DNA of 64,000 nucleotides from CAVVVS01 sp963751355. Its GTDB lineage: Bacteria; Bacteroidota; Ignavibacteria; Ignavibacteriales; Ignavibacteriaceae. The translations under genes and the position numbers were made by a program. Location: positions 9,566 to 73,565 of the forward strand of contig CAVVVS010000083.1 in assembly GCA_963751355.1 (NCBI GenBank), given 5' to 3'. The notes under the pieces are model-generated. The model had not been told where the DNA came from. It saw nothing but the letters and a program-made list of their open reading frames with translations, and did not search any database. Position 1 is the stretch's first letter. Each line of letters begins with the position of its first letter. Positions 28,090 through 36,144 of this stretch are shown piece by piece.

Positions 28090-28950
28090 TTATACTCTTA
28101 AGTAATATCGATTAAGAACAGAAGATTTTTTCCCCGGTATTTCCTTCTTAATTTCCTTCGGCTGAATTATTTTTTTAGGATTATTTTTAGGTTCATCGAT
28201 AATGACGTTTATCGTACCGATTGTAAGGTTGTATTCATCAATATTATTTTCATTTTTGTCCTGCCGGAAATCCGGAAAACTAACTGATTTATCTTTTATT
28301 GTATCGTGAGAAGAATTGCCGGGTTTTTCTGAAGAAATTTCATGCCGGGTTTCACTGTTAACTAATTTTTTTGTTTTCTCTTCAGAATTACCTTTTACCC
28401 ATTCCAGTGCTTCCCTGATATGATGGGATTTTTTAAATAAGGGATCATCGTTTGGTTTTGTATTTTCATTTTTAATTTTAAAAGTGTGTCCTTCCGGGTG
28501 TGACAATTTCAAATTACTATTATGGCGAGCATCATTGATTTCATATTTACCTTCGACTTCACCAGGTGGCGAAGAATGATTGATATCATTTTGTTTGAAA
28601 CCATTAATGGCTGCATCATCTTCTATTATTTTACTCTTTTCAGATACAGGATTAAAGCTGTCCTTTTGATTTTTTATTTTGTCGTCGCCTGTTCCAGGTT
28701 TTAATTTCTGACCGGGAATTTCATCTTTCTGAATGAATTTTCTGTCGGCAATATTAATTGAATTATTTCTCGCGTCTTCATCATTTTTAGTTTTAATATA
28801 AGGCTGCGATTCGGAAATCCTTTCTTCAATTATTTCCGGAGGATTTATTTCACTTCGATTGAAATTAGTCTGTAAATAAGCTTCCCGGTTTTCATCGGAA
28901 GAAACTTTTACTGCAGTTTGTTTAATAAGATTTGAGATATAACTTGTCAT
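28090..28950 (-). CDS. disordered eCIS-linked protein
   Basis: A 286-residue, strongly polar protein rich in Lys, Glu, Asp, Asn and Ser with few hydrophobic stretches; only the first 20 residues (MTSYISNLIKQTAVKV) and the C-terminal tip (SSVLNRYYLRV) look structured. The start overlaps the gp26-like stop by four bases (ATGA). Such a chain with ordered ends could span a distance inside the tube or act as a chaperone or scaffold. It is the only candidate in the locus for a length-determining protein, but it is short and not coiled-coil rich like Afp14. Function unknown. Confidence 0.65.
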   Translation of the reverse strand: MTSYISNLIKQTAVKVSSDENREAYLQTNFNRSEINPPEIIEERISESQPYIKTKNDEDARNNSINIADRKFIQKDEIPGQKLKPGTGDDKIKNQKDSFNPVSEKSKIIEDDAAINGFKQNDINHSSPPGEVEGKYEINDARHNSNLKLSHPEGHTFKIKNENTKPNDDPLFKKSHHIREALEWVKGNSEEKTKKLVNSETRHEISSEKPGNSSHDTIKDKSVSFPDFRQDKNENNIDEYNLTIGTINVIIDEPKNNPKKIIQPKEIKKEIPGKKSSVLNRYYLRV

Positions 28951-29804
28951 AAATTGTCTTGTTTTTGGATGAGGTTTAAATAGTGCTGTCTTCTATGTGG
29001 AGGAATTGAAAATATTTCATTTTCATTCCAATGATAATTAATAGCTAATAAGTGAATTGTGTAGAAAAGTTCTTTTTGTGATTTTATTAATTTTTGTATT
29101 GCCCGCTCTTCCAAATTTATTGTTTGAATAAATTTTGATTCACAATAGGGACATCGCATTTTGAAATTAAAGTTTACGATAGGATCCAGTTCATCGAATT
29201 TATTATTTAATTTATCGAGTAATTTTTTCGAAAATAAATTGGCGAATTGTTTTTTTTGTCCGGGATTGACTAATAAAGATTCGAACATCAATTTTGAGGC
29301 TTCTTCTTCAGAGTCGAAATTATAATTTAACCATCTTAGTTGGTCGGTTCCTTTTGGACGGCGAAAATATAATCTTTTATCCTCAAATATGATTTTTATC
29401 TGTTTATCCTTGCTGACTTCGAAATCAATGTTAAAAAAATCTTGAACCGGTAACCCGGCTTCAATTAATTCATTGCAGCTTTTATTTGGACATCTTGCTT
29501 CAACAAAAATTTCTTGCGAATTCGTCAGTCCTGAAATAAGAAGCAAACAGAGTATCCTTTTATTTATTTCAAGTTCCCATAAAACCGTCTCCTTCGGTGA
29601 ATTCCCTTGTTCGTTTACCATACAATTTTCTAGAATACTGTTGATTAAAGCAGGAGGAAAATTATTATTAAAATCAATTTCAAGATCTTGTCGCAGATGA
29701 CCGAACGTTCTGAAATAAAATTTATCGACCGAATCCGGGTTTTTGCCGGCGTTATGATTTAATGGGAAGGGAATTAACTTGTATGAAATTTCAGAATCTA
29801 ACAT
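28947..29804 (-). CDS. gp26-like Zn-knuckle baseplate assembly protein
   Basis: A 285-residue protein with two cysteine pairs, C105/C110 (CPNKSC) and C218/C221 (CPYC), that should bind one zinc. The C-terminal helix pair (LFYTIHLLAINYHWNENEIF, then PPHRRQHYLNLI) resembles T4 gp26-like baseplate proteins, where this pattern is conserved. Likely role: assembly of the hub or baseplate. It is the first gene after a 252-base gap following the tube gene and may start a separate transcript; no clear Shine-Dalgarno precedes ATG 29804. Confidence 0.75.
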   Translation of the reverse strand: MLDSEISYKLIPFPLNHNAGKNPDSVDKFYFRTFGHLRQDLEIDFNNNFPPALINSILENCMVNEQGNSPKETVLWELEINKRILCLLLISGLTNSQEIFVEARCPNKSCNELIEAGLPVQDFFNIDFEVSKDKQIKIIFEDKRLYFRRPKGTDQLRWLNYNFDSEEEASKLMFESLLVNPGQKKQFANLFSKKLLDKLNNKFDELDPIVNFNFKMRCPYCESKFIQTINLEERAIQKLIKSQKELFYTIHLLAINYHWNENEIFSIPPHRRQHYLNLIQKQDNL

Positions 29805-30056
29805 TTAAATAATATACTTTAGATAAAAAGTTATAATTCTAGTTATCAATTATGTTCATCTCCTACCAAGATGTTCAATCTTAAAGGAAATTATTTATAA
29901 AAATAATTAACCATCTACATTGATATGATTTCCACTTGAACTCGTAAAAGTCGAATTAAAGTAAAAAGTGCTAAGCTTATAAAAATAAATTCTTGAAGAG
30001 GATTGATAAAAATTTTGAATCATATACAATTTTATTAAAAACAATTTCTATTTGTT

Positions 30057-30581
30057 TTATCCTGCATTGGGAACGGGGCTAGATTCATCGGGTTCTTTGG
30101 TAGAAAGATCCCGGTCCCATCCTTCCATTTCGATTTTTATGGATTCAATTGCAACGGCATTTGCATTCGCATCCAGGTCGGGCGTTGTTGTGAATTCACT
30201 TACCCAGCAGCCGTAAAGAAAATATCTGAACGCAACATGTCCCTTTTCATCCATTACCTCAAGGCTGATATCTTTTTTATAATTAACCAGGTCCATTGCT
30301 GCATCGCCTGAAAAAGGATGAACCATATTAGCCCACTTTTCAAATTCATGGTCGTGTGTAATTCCGCGTTCCAGAGTAATAGCATCATAAGTAGTACGTG
30401 CGGGCGATTTATGATCGGTGCTGTTTTCTCCGCCTTCACGGTGTTTAACTACCTCGGTTGTCCTTTTTAATGCGCTTACTTTGCTGACTCCGAGTACGGG
30501 TTTTCCGTCCCATATAATTCTAAATTTATAATTTTTATAAGGATCGTACCGGTGTGCGTTTACAATAAAACCTTTAGCCAT
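30057..30581 (-). CDS. contractile tail tube protein
   Basis: A 174-residue gp19-like tube protein (PF06841; Afp1/Afp5 type). Seen: YDPYKNYKFRIIWDGKPVLG at the start, VSALKRTTEVVKHREGG, and the LERGITHDHEFEKWANMV segment, all diagnostic. It forms the inner tube that carries cargo and is driven into the target on contraction. It is the only tube gene here, whereas Afp has two. The start has AGGAGG at ideal spacing, fitting a protein needed in many copies. It is 18 bases after the sheath gene. Confidence 0.95.
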   Translation of the reverse strand: MAKGFIVNAHRYDPYKNYKFRIIWDGKPVLGVSKVSALKRTTEVVKHREGGENSTDHKSPARTTYDAITLERGITHDHEFEKWANMVHPFSGDAAMDLVNYKKDISLEVMDEKGHVAFRYFLYGCWVSEFTTTPDLDANANAVAIESIKIEMEGWDRDLSTKEPDESSPVPNAG

Positions 30582-30599
30582 GTGATTACCTCCTAATTA

Positions 30600-32951
30600 T
30601 TAAAATTCACCAGCTATCTGCTGAATTTTTATTATTACAAATTCTGCGGGCTTCAAAGGAGCAAAACCAACCAATATATTTACAATCCCAAGATTCCGGT
30701 CAGCCTGGGTTGTCGTTTCTGCGTCGCATTTCACAAAGAATGCTTTATCCGGTGTGCTTCCCTGGAATGCTCCCTGACGGAATAAACCCATCATAAAAGC
30801 ATTTACATTCAACCTAATTTTTGCCCAGAGAGGTTCATCGTTCGGTTCGAACACAACCCACTTTGTGCCTCGGTACAGCGATTCTTCCAGGAATAATGCA
30901 AGTCGCCGGATAGGAATGTATTTCCATTCGGAACCGAAATCATCAGCGCCGTCCATTGTTCTTGCTCCCCAATTTACAATGCCGGATGGGAATGATCTAA
31001 TACAGTTTACACCTTCTTTGTTGAGCACGCCGTTCTCCAGATCGGTGAGATTTAAACTAAGTCCGCTAATACCAACCACGTCGGCATTCAATCCAGATGG
31101 AGCTTTCCAAACACCTCTTTCCGAGTCTATTCTGGCAAAAATGCCTGCCACGGCTCCTGAGGGACCTAGTTTTCTTAATATTTCTTTGTCCTTTATTTGT
31201 ATCTGCGGATAAAAGACTGCACTATGATCTTTTACAACACCGATACGTAATTTTTTAATTCCTGTTGAAGGATCTACGGCTTTCGAGTAAGAGTCCGACC
31301 AGCTTTCCGGCGAATTAATAAGTAAGAATGCACGGTGGTCATTACAATAAGCACTTGCGGAAGCCCATAGACTACGGTAATCATTTTCCGAAATAGCACT
31401 ATGTTTAGGCAGTATCATCATGTTGAATATATCAACCAGGTCGAGTGCATAAAATCCTGTATGATCGGCTTGGCTTCCCTGGTATGCAGAATAATCCGGC
31501 GGATCACCGTCCACTCCGGATTGGGTCGTTCCTGTAAATGTACCTACACTCGAACCCAATGAGTATAATCGTGTATTAGCTATAAAATAAGAAGTGTCGG
31601 GGGTTCCGTCGGTTGTTAACGGAGAGCTAAAATTGTTTAAACCTTGTTTTTTTGAAATTAATAAACGGTAACCGTCGACCTTTGCTTTCCACCCGATGCT
31701 TGCATTGTTAACGGCAGCAGCTATTATTGCAAATTTTTCACGAATCCCGTCAAATTTGCCGGCTGAATCTTCATACCATTTGTGAGGGGGGGCAGGGGTT
31801 GTTTGAAGGCTTGTGCCTAAATCCATGGTTTGTCCATCAATGATGATTTTTGAAAAATCGGTTTGTAATAAATTTGCTAAGGTATTTAGTTTTGATAATG
31901 AAAAAAACGTACCGCTGGGGGCGGGTCTAAGTACTGAAAACCTGGATTTCTCAATTCCTCCCTGATCCGTTCCCATCATTAATACTGTAGTTACATCATT
32001 AGTCGAACCGGGCTGCAAACTGATACTTTTTTTATTTGCCGTGCTTGAAGTTAAACACAAAACTTTTAATGCGCCTCCGCCCGTTCCAACTCCCGGAACC
32101 AAAGTAACATCAACAGTATTTTGAAGTGAAGGTGGAAGAGCATCATTAATTTTATTTTTTATATTCCCTGTTAGTGTGGCTTCGTTCGATCCGTTGGGAA
32201 AAGCATCTGCAAGATCGACTTCGAAGTATGCACTACCGTCAATACTTATTTTAAATTTAGATGTTTTGCTCGCTGCGGCTAGAATCCCTGCCAGTTCGTC
32301 TCTTCCTGCCTGGTTTGGGGTAAAAGGACGTCTTGCTTCGGAATAGCCTGCATCGGGGGCGGCTGCTAAATACGCGGCTTCGTTAGCGAAGGTTAATTCA
32401 CAATCAACTAATTTAGACGATTGTGTAATCAGATCCGGTGCGTAGCGTGATTTCGAAGAATCCATTGAGCAATTTAAATATTCTTCCAAAGCGCTTATTG
32501 TACCGTCCGCGGCTATTCTGTAAATACGGGTGTGAAAAGTATCCTCGGGATTTGCCGTACCGTAATCTATTTCTACCGCCAACTCGTTTCCCCATGTTCC
32601 TATTTCTTTTGCAGAGAATTTTAAAACATCAATGGGGGCAGCGGCTTCGTTTTTCAAAATAGCAGAAGCTTTCGCTCCGGTGCCTGTTTTAACGAGACGC
32701 ACTACATAGCAATCCGTACCCCCGTTTTGGAAAAATAGTTTTATAGAATAAGCAAGTTCACTTCCGGCAAATGGCGCCCCGAATGTTTTTTCAAAATCGG
32801 CATATGAAAGCAATCTTGTTGCCTTATTTACCGGTCCTTCTTTTGCGTGACCCAAGAAAGCAGCTATAGAAGTTGCAACACCCGTAATAGTATGAACACC
32901 GCTTGGTACTTCTTCTATATATACTCCGGGATATGTTGGTGTGACTGGCAT
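30600..32951 (-). CDS. contractile tail sheath protein, long form
   Basis: A 783-residue tail sheath protein (Afp2-4 type). The N-terminal PTYPGVYIEEVPSGVHTITG and the C-terminal domain (WGARTMDGADDFGSEWKYIP, then RRLALFLEESLYRGTKWVVF and WAKIRLNVNAFMMGLFRQG) are classic. Afp sheaths are about 350-450 residues; the excess here lies roughly at residues 110-470 and contains a beta-rich insert (FKISIDGSAYFEVDLADAF). The insert should face outwards and could decorate the particle. There is one sheath gene instead of three. AAGGAGG precedes the ATG; it is the first gene of the main transcript. Confidence 0.95.
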   Translation of the reverse strand: MPVTPTYPGVYIEEVPSGVHTITGVATSIAAFLGHAKEGPVNKATRLLSYADFEKTFGAPFAGSELAYSIKLFFQNGGTDCYVVRLVKTGTGAKASAILKNEAAAPIDVLKFSAKEIGTWGNELAVEIDYGTANPEDTFHTRIYRIAADGTISALEEYLNCSMDSSKSRYAPDLITQSSKLVDCELTFANEAAYLAAAPDAGYSEARRPFTPNQAGRDELAGILAAASKTSKFKISIDGSAYFEVDLADAFPNGSNEATLTGNIKNKINDALPPSLQNTVDVTLVPGVGTGGGALKVLCLTSSTANKKSISLQPGSTNDVTTVLMMGTDQGGIEKSRFSVLRPAPSGTFFSLSKLNTLANLLQTDFSKIIIDGQTMDLGTSLQTTPAPPHKWYEDSAGKFDGIREKFAIIAAAVNNASIGWKAKVDGYRLLISKKQGLNNFSSPLTTDGTPDTSYFIANTRLYSLGSSVGTFTGTTQSGVDGDPPDYSAYQGSQADHTGFYALDLVDIFNMMILPKHSAISENDYRSLWASASAYCNDHRAFLLINSPESWSDSYSKAVDPSTGIKKLRIGVVKDHSAVFYPQIQIKDKEILRKLGPSGAVAGIFARIDSERGVWKAPSGLNADVVGISGLSLNLTDLENGVLNKEGVNCIRSFPSGIVNWGARTMDGADDFGSEWKYIPIRRLALFLEESLYRGTKWVVFEPNDEPLWAKIRLNVNAFMMGLFRQGAFQGSTPDKAFFVKCDAETTTQADRNLGIVNILVGFAPLKPAEFVIIKIQQIAGEF

Positions 32952-33131
32952 TTTACTTCCTCCTTATTTTAAATAGTCTCTTGTTGTCATTTCATTTAAA
33001 CAGACTTCGTCCCTGTAACTCACATTCCTGAGCAGTCAATTAATTCATGTTTGGATTAATATTGCGATAATTCTCTAACCAAATGGTTCGTCGACTTCAA
33101 TATTTTCCGAATTTTATTCTTTTGTTTTTCC

Positions 33132-33368
33132 TCAATCAATCGATAACTTATTTATCTCGGTTAGATCTTTATCCAGTTTAAAAAATCGCTTCCCGTTAGA
33201 ATTTATTACTTCTTTTACAATTCTTTTGGATATTAAATTTGAAAGTGTTTCCGTTACTTTTTTGGAGAGAACTTGAATTTCGGATTCATATAAGCCAAGT
33301 ATCAAACCATCGAGATTATCTTGATGGTCATTTTTTGAAGCTAAATGATTTATAATTTTATTAGCCAT
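33132..33368 (-). CDS. small protein, possible winged-helix
   Basis: A 78-residue protein of unknown family. The last 50 residues (LSKKVTETLSNLISKRIVKE, then GKRFFKLDKD) resemble a small winged helix: helices followed by a beta hairpin with a basic tip. It lies 180 bases upstream of the sheath gene on the same strand and downstream of the regulator, so a local control role is possible. A weak AGGAAAT precedes the ATG. Low sequence complexity makes the family call unsure. Confidence 0.55.
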   Translation of the reverse strand: MANKIINHLASKNDHQDNLDGLILGLYESEIQVLSKKVTETLSNLISKRIVKEVINSNGKRFFKLDKDLTEINKLSID

Positions 33369-33718
33369 ATTTCCTTTATTACGAACCGTAATTATTACCT
33401 ATCCTTTTTTATGGTACAGCAAACGCTGTTCCGGTAGATTTTTTATTCGGTAAGTGATTAGGAATAAATGGCATACACTTTTTGTAAGTTCAGGATAAAT
33501 TCATCAAATTGTAGTATAATTATCACGATTAATGTTGAGAATTTTATTTTCATTTGAGAATTTGAACAGTTAAAAAACCGGAAAGAATGTAATTACAAAT
33601 AAATTAAATAATTGCGCAGAGAAGATTTTGGGAGAGGTAATAAATATTGTTTGTGACTTTTTATTCACAATTAAATCATATTAAATGTTTTGAATTTAAT
33701 GGTTAGTTTTCATTTCAA
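33369..33718. other. 350-base gap between small protein and regulator
   Basis: No gene was seen. This is AT-rich and should hold the promoter of the 33132-33368 gene, perhaps also serving the eCIS. The top strand near 33466 has TGGCATACACTTTTTG, which resembles a -24/-12 sigma-54 site only partly and points the wrong way, so it is not called. Confidence 0.4.
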
Positions 33719-35089
33719 TCAGCGGTATGATTCTGCATCTATATGATATTTTTTGAGCAGCCTGTAAAATGCCCTCCGGTCTTTTTTTGCAAATATAGCT
33801 GCTTTGCTAATATTGCCATTAAATATTGACATCATATTTTTTAGATACCGGATTTCAAAATTATTGATAACACTCTCTTTTTCCTGTTTAAGTGAACCGC
33901 TGGAATATTCGGAAGTATCACCGGGCAATTCGAAATTCAAGTCGCCCGGTTCAATCCAACCGGCGGTATTAAAAATTATCGCTTCAAGAATAACGTTTTC
34001 AAGTTCACGGATATTACCCGACCATGAATGATGCAGCATTTTCATTAACGCCTGAGGAAGAATTCCCTGTATCTTCTTATCATATAGTTTTGAATATTTT
34101 TCGATAAAGTGACTTGCCAATAACGGTATATCATCTTCACGCTCCTTTAAAGGAGGAATATAAAGATTTAAGACATTCAACCTGTAAAACAAATCTTCTC
34201 TGAATTTGTTCTTTTCTACCAACTTGCGTAAGCTCTCCTTTGACGCAGCAATTATTCTCGTATCCGAATTATTATATTCGGATTGACCGAGAGGTTTATA
34301 TTTCCTTTCTTCCAGAAACCTTAAGAGTTTAACCTGCATTGATTCCGGAAGCGATTCAATTTCATCCAGGAAAAGTGTTCCCTTATCGGCTTCCGCAATT
34401 AATCCTTTTTCATTTGTATCCGCATTAGTGTACGCACCCTTTTTGTGCCCGAATAATTCGTTTTCGAAAAGTTCGGCAGGAACAGCACCGCAATTCAGAG
34501 GTACAAAATTGTTTTTGGATCTGCCGCTCAAAAAATGAATCATCTTTGCACACAATTCTTTGCCTGTTCCTGTTTCGCCTTGTATTAAGACAGTTACATC
34601 GTAGTTTGCAATTTTTAATATTTTTTCTTTAATCTCCAGCGTTGCTTTTGATTCACCGATAAATAAATCAAACAATGCATGCTTTTTTAACGAGGAACTG
34701 ATTTTATTCAGCTTATAATTACCATTTGAGGAATACCATTTAACGGCTAACAAAACATCTTCTTTTTTAAACGGATAAGTGATAAAATTCCATATGATTT
34801 TTTGAATGTTACTGCATTCATAGCAGATACTGTCGCTTTTTATTATACCTATTACAGGTATACAAGGAAAGCAGAAATTAATATCACTTATGTCGAAAGT
34901 TTTAAAATGATCACAACAATCGTCAAGAACAAGAAATATTAAATCGGGATGAATGTCTGCCGGATGGTATAAGTTGTTCAAACTATTTAAAGAGATGTAA
35001 TTTGCATTGGTGTTATCCTTTAAAATTCTTATAAACTCATCTTCTATTTTGGATTTTAAAGGATTAAAAATGAATATTAATGGTTCCAT
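33719..35089 (-). CDS. sigma-54 activator-like regulator with altered GAFTGA loop
   Basis: A 456-residue protein: a receiver-like N-terminal domain (about 1-120, with a possible phosphoacceptor in FLVLDDCC), a central AAA+ sigma-54-interaction domain (about 145-370) and a C-terminal Fis-type helix-turn-helix (NGNISKAAIFAKKDRRAFYR). Walker A is GETGTGKE with K177, Walker B is KGTLFLDEIESLP, and the arginine-finger region is FREDLFYRLNVL. The loop that normally reads GAFTGA reads GAYTNA (residues 218-223), so its contact with sigma-54 may be changed. It is transcribed in the same direction as the eCIS and 630 bases above its nearest large gene, and is the natural candidate for its regulator. 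Confidence is high for the family, low for the target. Confidence 0.88.
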   Translation of the reverse strand: MEPLIFIFNPLKSKIEDEFIRILKDNTNANYISLNSLNNLYHPADIHPDLIFLVLDDCCDHFKTFDISDINFCFPCIPVIGIIKSDSICYECSNIQKIIWNFITYPFKKEDVLLAVKWYSSNGNYKLNKISSSLKKHALFDLFIGESKATLEIKEKILKIANYDVTVLIQGETGTGKELCAKMIHFLSGRSKNNFVPLNCGAVPAELFENELFGHKKGAYTNADTNEKGLIAEADKGTLFLDEIESLPESMQVKLLRFLEERKYKPLGQSEYNNSDTRIIAASKESLRKLVEKNKFREDLFYRLNVLNLYIPPLKEREDDIPLLASHFIEKYSKLYDKKIQGILPQALMKMLHHSWSGNIRELENVILEAIIFNTAGWIEPGDLNFELPGDTSEYSSGSLKQEKESVINNFEIRYLKNMMSIFNGNISKAAIFAKKDRRAFYRLLKKYHIDAESYR

Positions 35090-35428
35090 TATTAATTGCC
35101 CCCCGAATTAATAATTAGAAATATATCTATTCTAATATCAAGAAAATTAAATTTTTATGTACTGAAGATGTACCCCAAAACGCAGGAAGTTGTTGAATAC
35201 AAAAACGATCTTTACAGCCGGCGGTAAGCTGCGTTCGGTAATTTTTGTCAAATAATTTAATTATTGCTATAATTTAGGTTAGATATTATAAAAATGCAAT
35301 TATTGTTAATTACGTGGTTTGATTATGATAATTGATCCTCTGTTAAGCGGACTTAAATCAATGGATTATAAGAATTGTAAATGTTTAATGATTTATGCAT
35401 GAAAAACCGGATATCAAATTGTCATCAT
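35090..35428. other. 339-base gap above the regulator
   Basis: No gene is seen on either strand. The stretch should hold the promoter of the sigma-54 activator-like gene. No convincing promoter or terminator could be read. Confidence 0.4.
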
Positions 35429-35854
35429 TCATTTCCATAAACCGTATTTTTTAATCGATTTATATGCAAGGTAGCCGGCTGCCGTAAATTGTGCCATTCC
35501 TAAAAAATATCTTACTGGGTTAAATTTAGAGTTTTCTAAAAACTCATGATATAGAGGCGATGAGATGTATGATAAACTGCTGCCCGGCTGAATAAAATCC
35601 TTCCTGTTATTTGAAATCGCAGCAAAAGTCCATAGCCAAATAGTGTGTGAATTTTTATTAACCGGTATGCCGGCATCAGGGAGAGACAAATTATTTATAA
35701 ATTCTGAATCATAGTGAGTAAATTGAATTTCGCCTAGTTTTCCTATTGAAGGCAAAATCATCTTAGCCTTAAGTGAATCTTTTGAATTGACCTGTGAATA
35801 CGAAGTGGAGTGAAAACAAAAAAAGAAAATCAGTATTGCTATATATGGTTTCAT
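35429..35854 (-). CDS. secreted protein of unknown function
   Basis: A 141-residue protein with a signal peptide (IAILIFFFCFHSTSYS, probable cleavage near residue 20). A hydrophobic stretch near residues 112-130 (RYFLGMAQFTAAGYLAYKSI) may be a membrane helix. No family was recognised. It is alone on the minus strand, diverging from the GH3 gene by 290 bases. Confidence 0.6.
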   Translation of the reverse strand: MKPYIAILIFFFCFHSTSYSQVNSKDSLKAKMILPSIGKLGEIQFTHYDSEFINNLSLPDAGIPVNKNSHTIWLWTFAAISNNRKDFIQPGSSLSYISSPLYHEFLENSKFNPVRYFLGMAQFTAAGYLAYKSIKKYGLWK

Positions 35855-36144
35855 ATATCGACAGTTATAAATTGATTTAAAAATAAGATAAAAAATAAAT
35901 CTTTAAGAAGCTAAATTTTTTAGTAGTAGCTCACTTGATGAAATGATTCGATAGGAATATTCTGTATTAACTCTATAAATATGTTAGTGAATCTTAATCT
36001 TTTATCCGACAAAAATTATGATTTCGACATTTAATAATATTGATAGTTTGTAGTAATGCTCTTAATTTATGTCAGTCCATTAATTAGTAAAAATACTTGC
36101 TCATACAGTATGAATGACTTTGCCATTAAATTCGAGGATTTAAT

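Larger units (their letters stand above)
3060..33368 (-). other. extracellular contractile injection system (eCIS) locus
   Basis: About 25 genes on the reverse strand make up a phage-tail-like particle of the Afp/PVC/MAC type. Diagnostic parts seen in the sequence are a contractile sheath, a gp19-like tube, a Pvc16/DUF4255 terminator, a dedicated AAA+ ATPase, a CIS tube-initiator protein, a LysM adaptor, gp27-like and gp5-like spike parts, a PAAR-like tip, gp25, two gpJ-like proteins, a gpI-like protein and a DUF4157 protein. No capsid, portal, terminase, replication, integrase or lysis gene is present, which argues against a prophage. The spacing (many 1-8 base overlaps) suggests polycistronic transcription from near 33 kb towards 3 kb. 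Larger gaps at 29805-30056 and 9758-10001 could hold internal promoters. Confidence 0.93.

Noticed and set aside
29889..29908. AT-only hairpin (8-base arms, 4-base loop) between the tube and gp26-like genes
   Set aside because: In AT-rich DNA such hairpins occur by chance and no T-run follows.
3060..33368. The locus as a prophage or a type VI secretion system
   Set aside because: No capsid, packaging, integration or lysis genes, and no TssJLM membrane complex or ClpV; the Pvc16/Afp15/DUF4157 set points to eCIS.
33466..33482. TGGCATACACTTTTTG resembling a sigma-54 -24/-12 site near the regulator
   Set aside because: The -12 GC is missing and the site points away from the eCIS genes, so it is probably chance.
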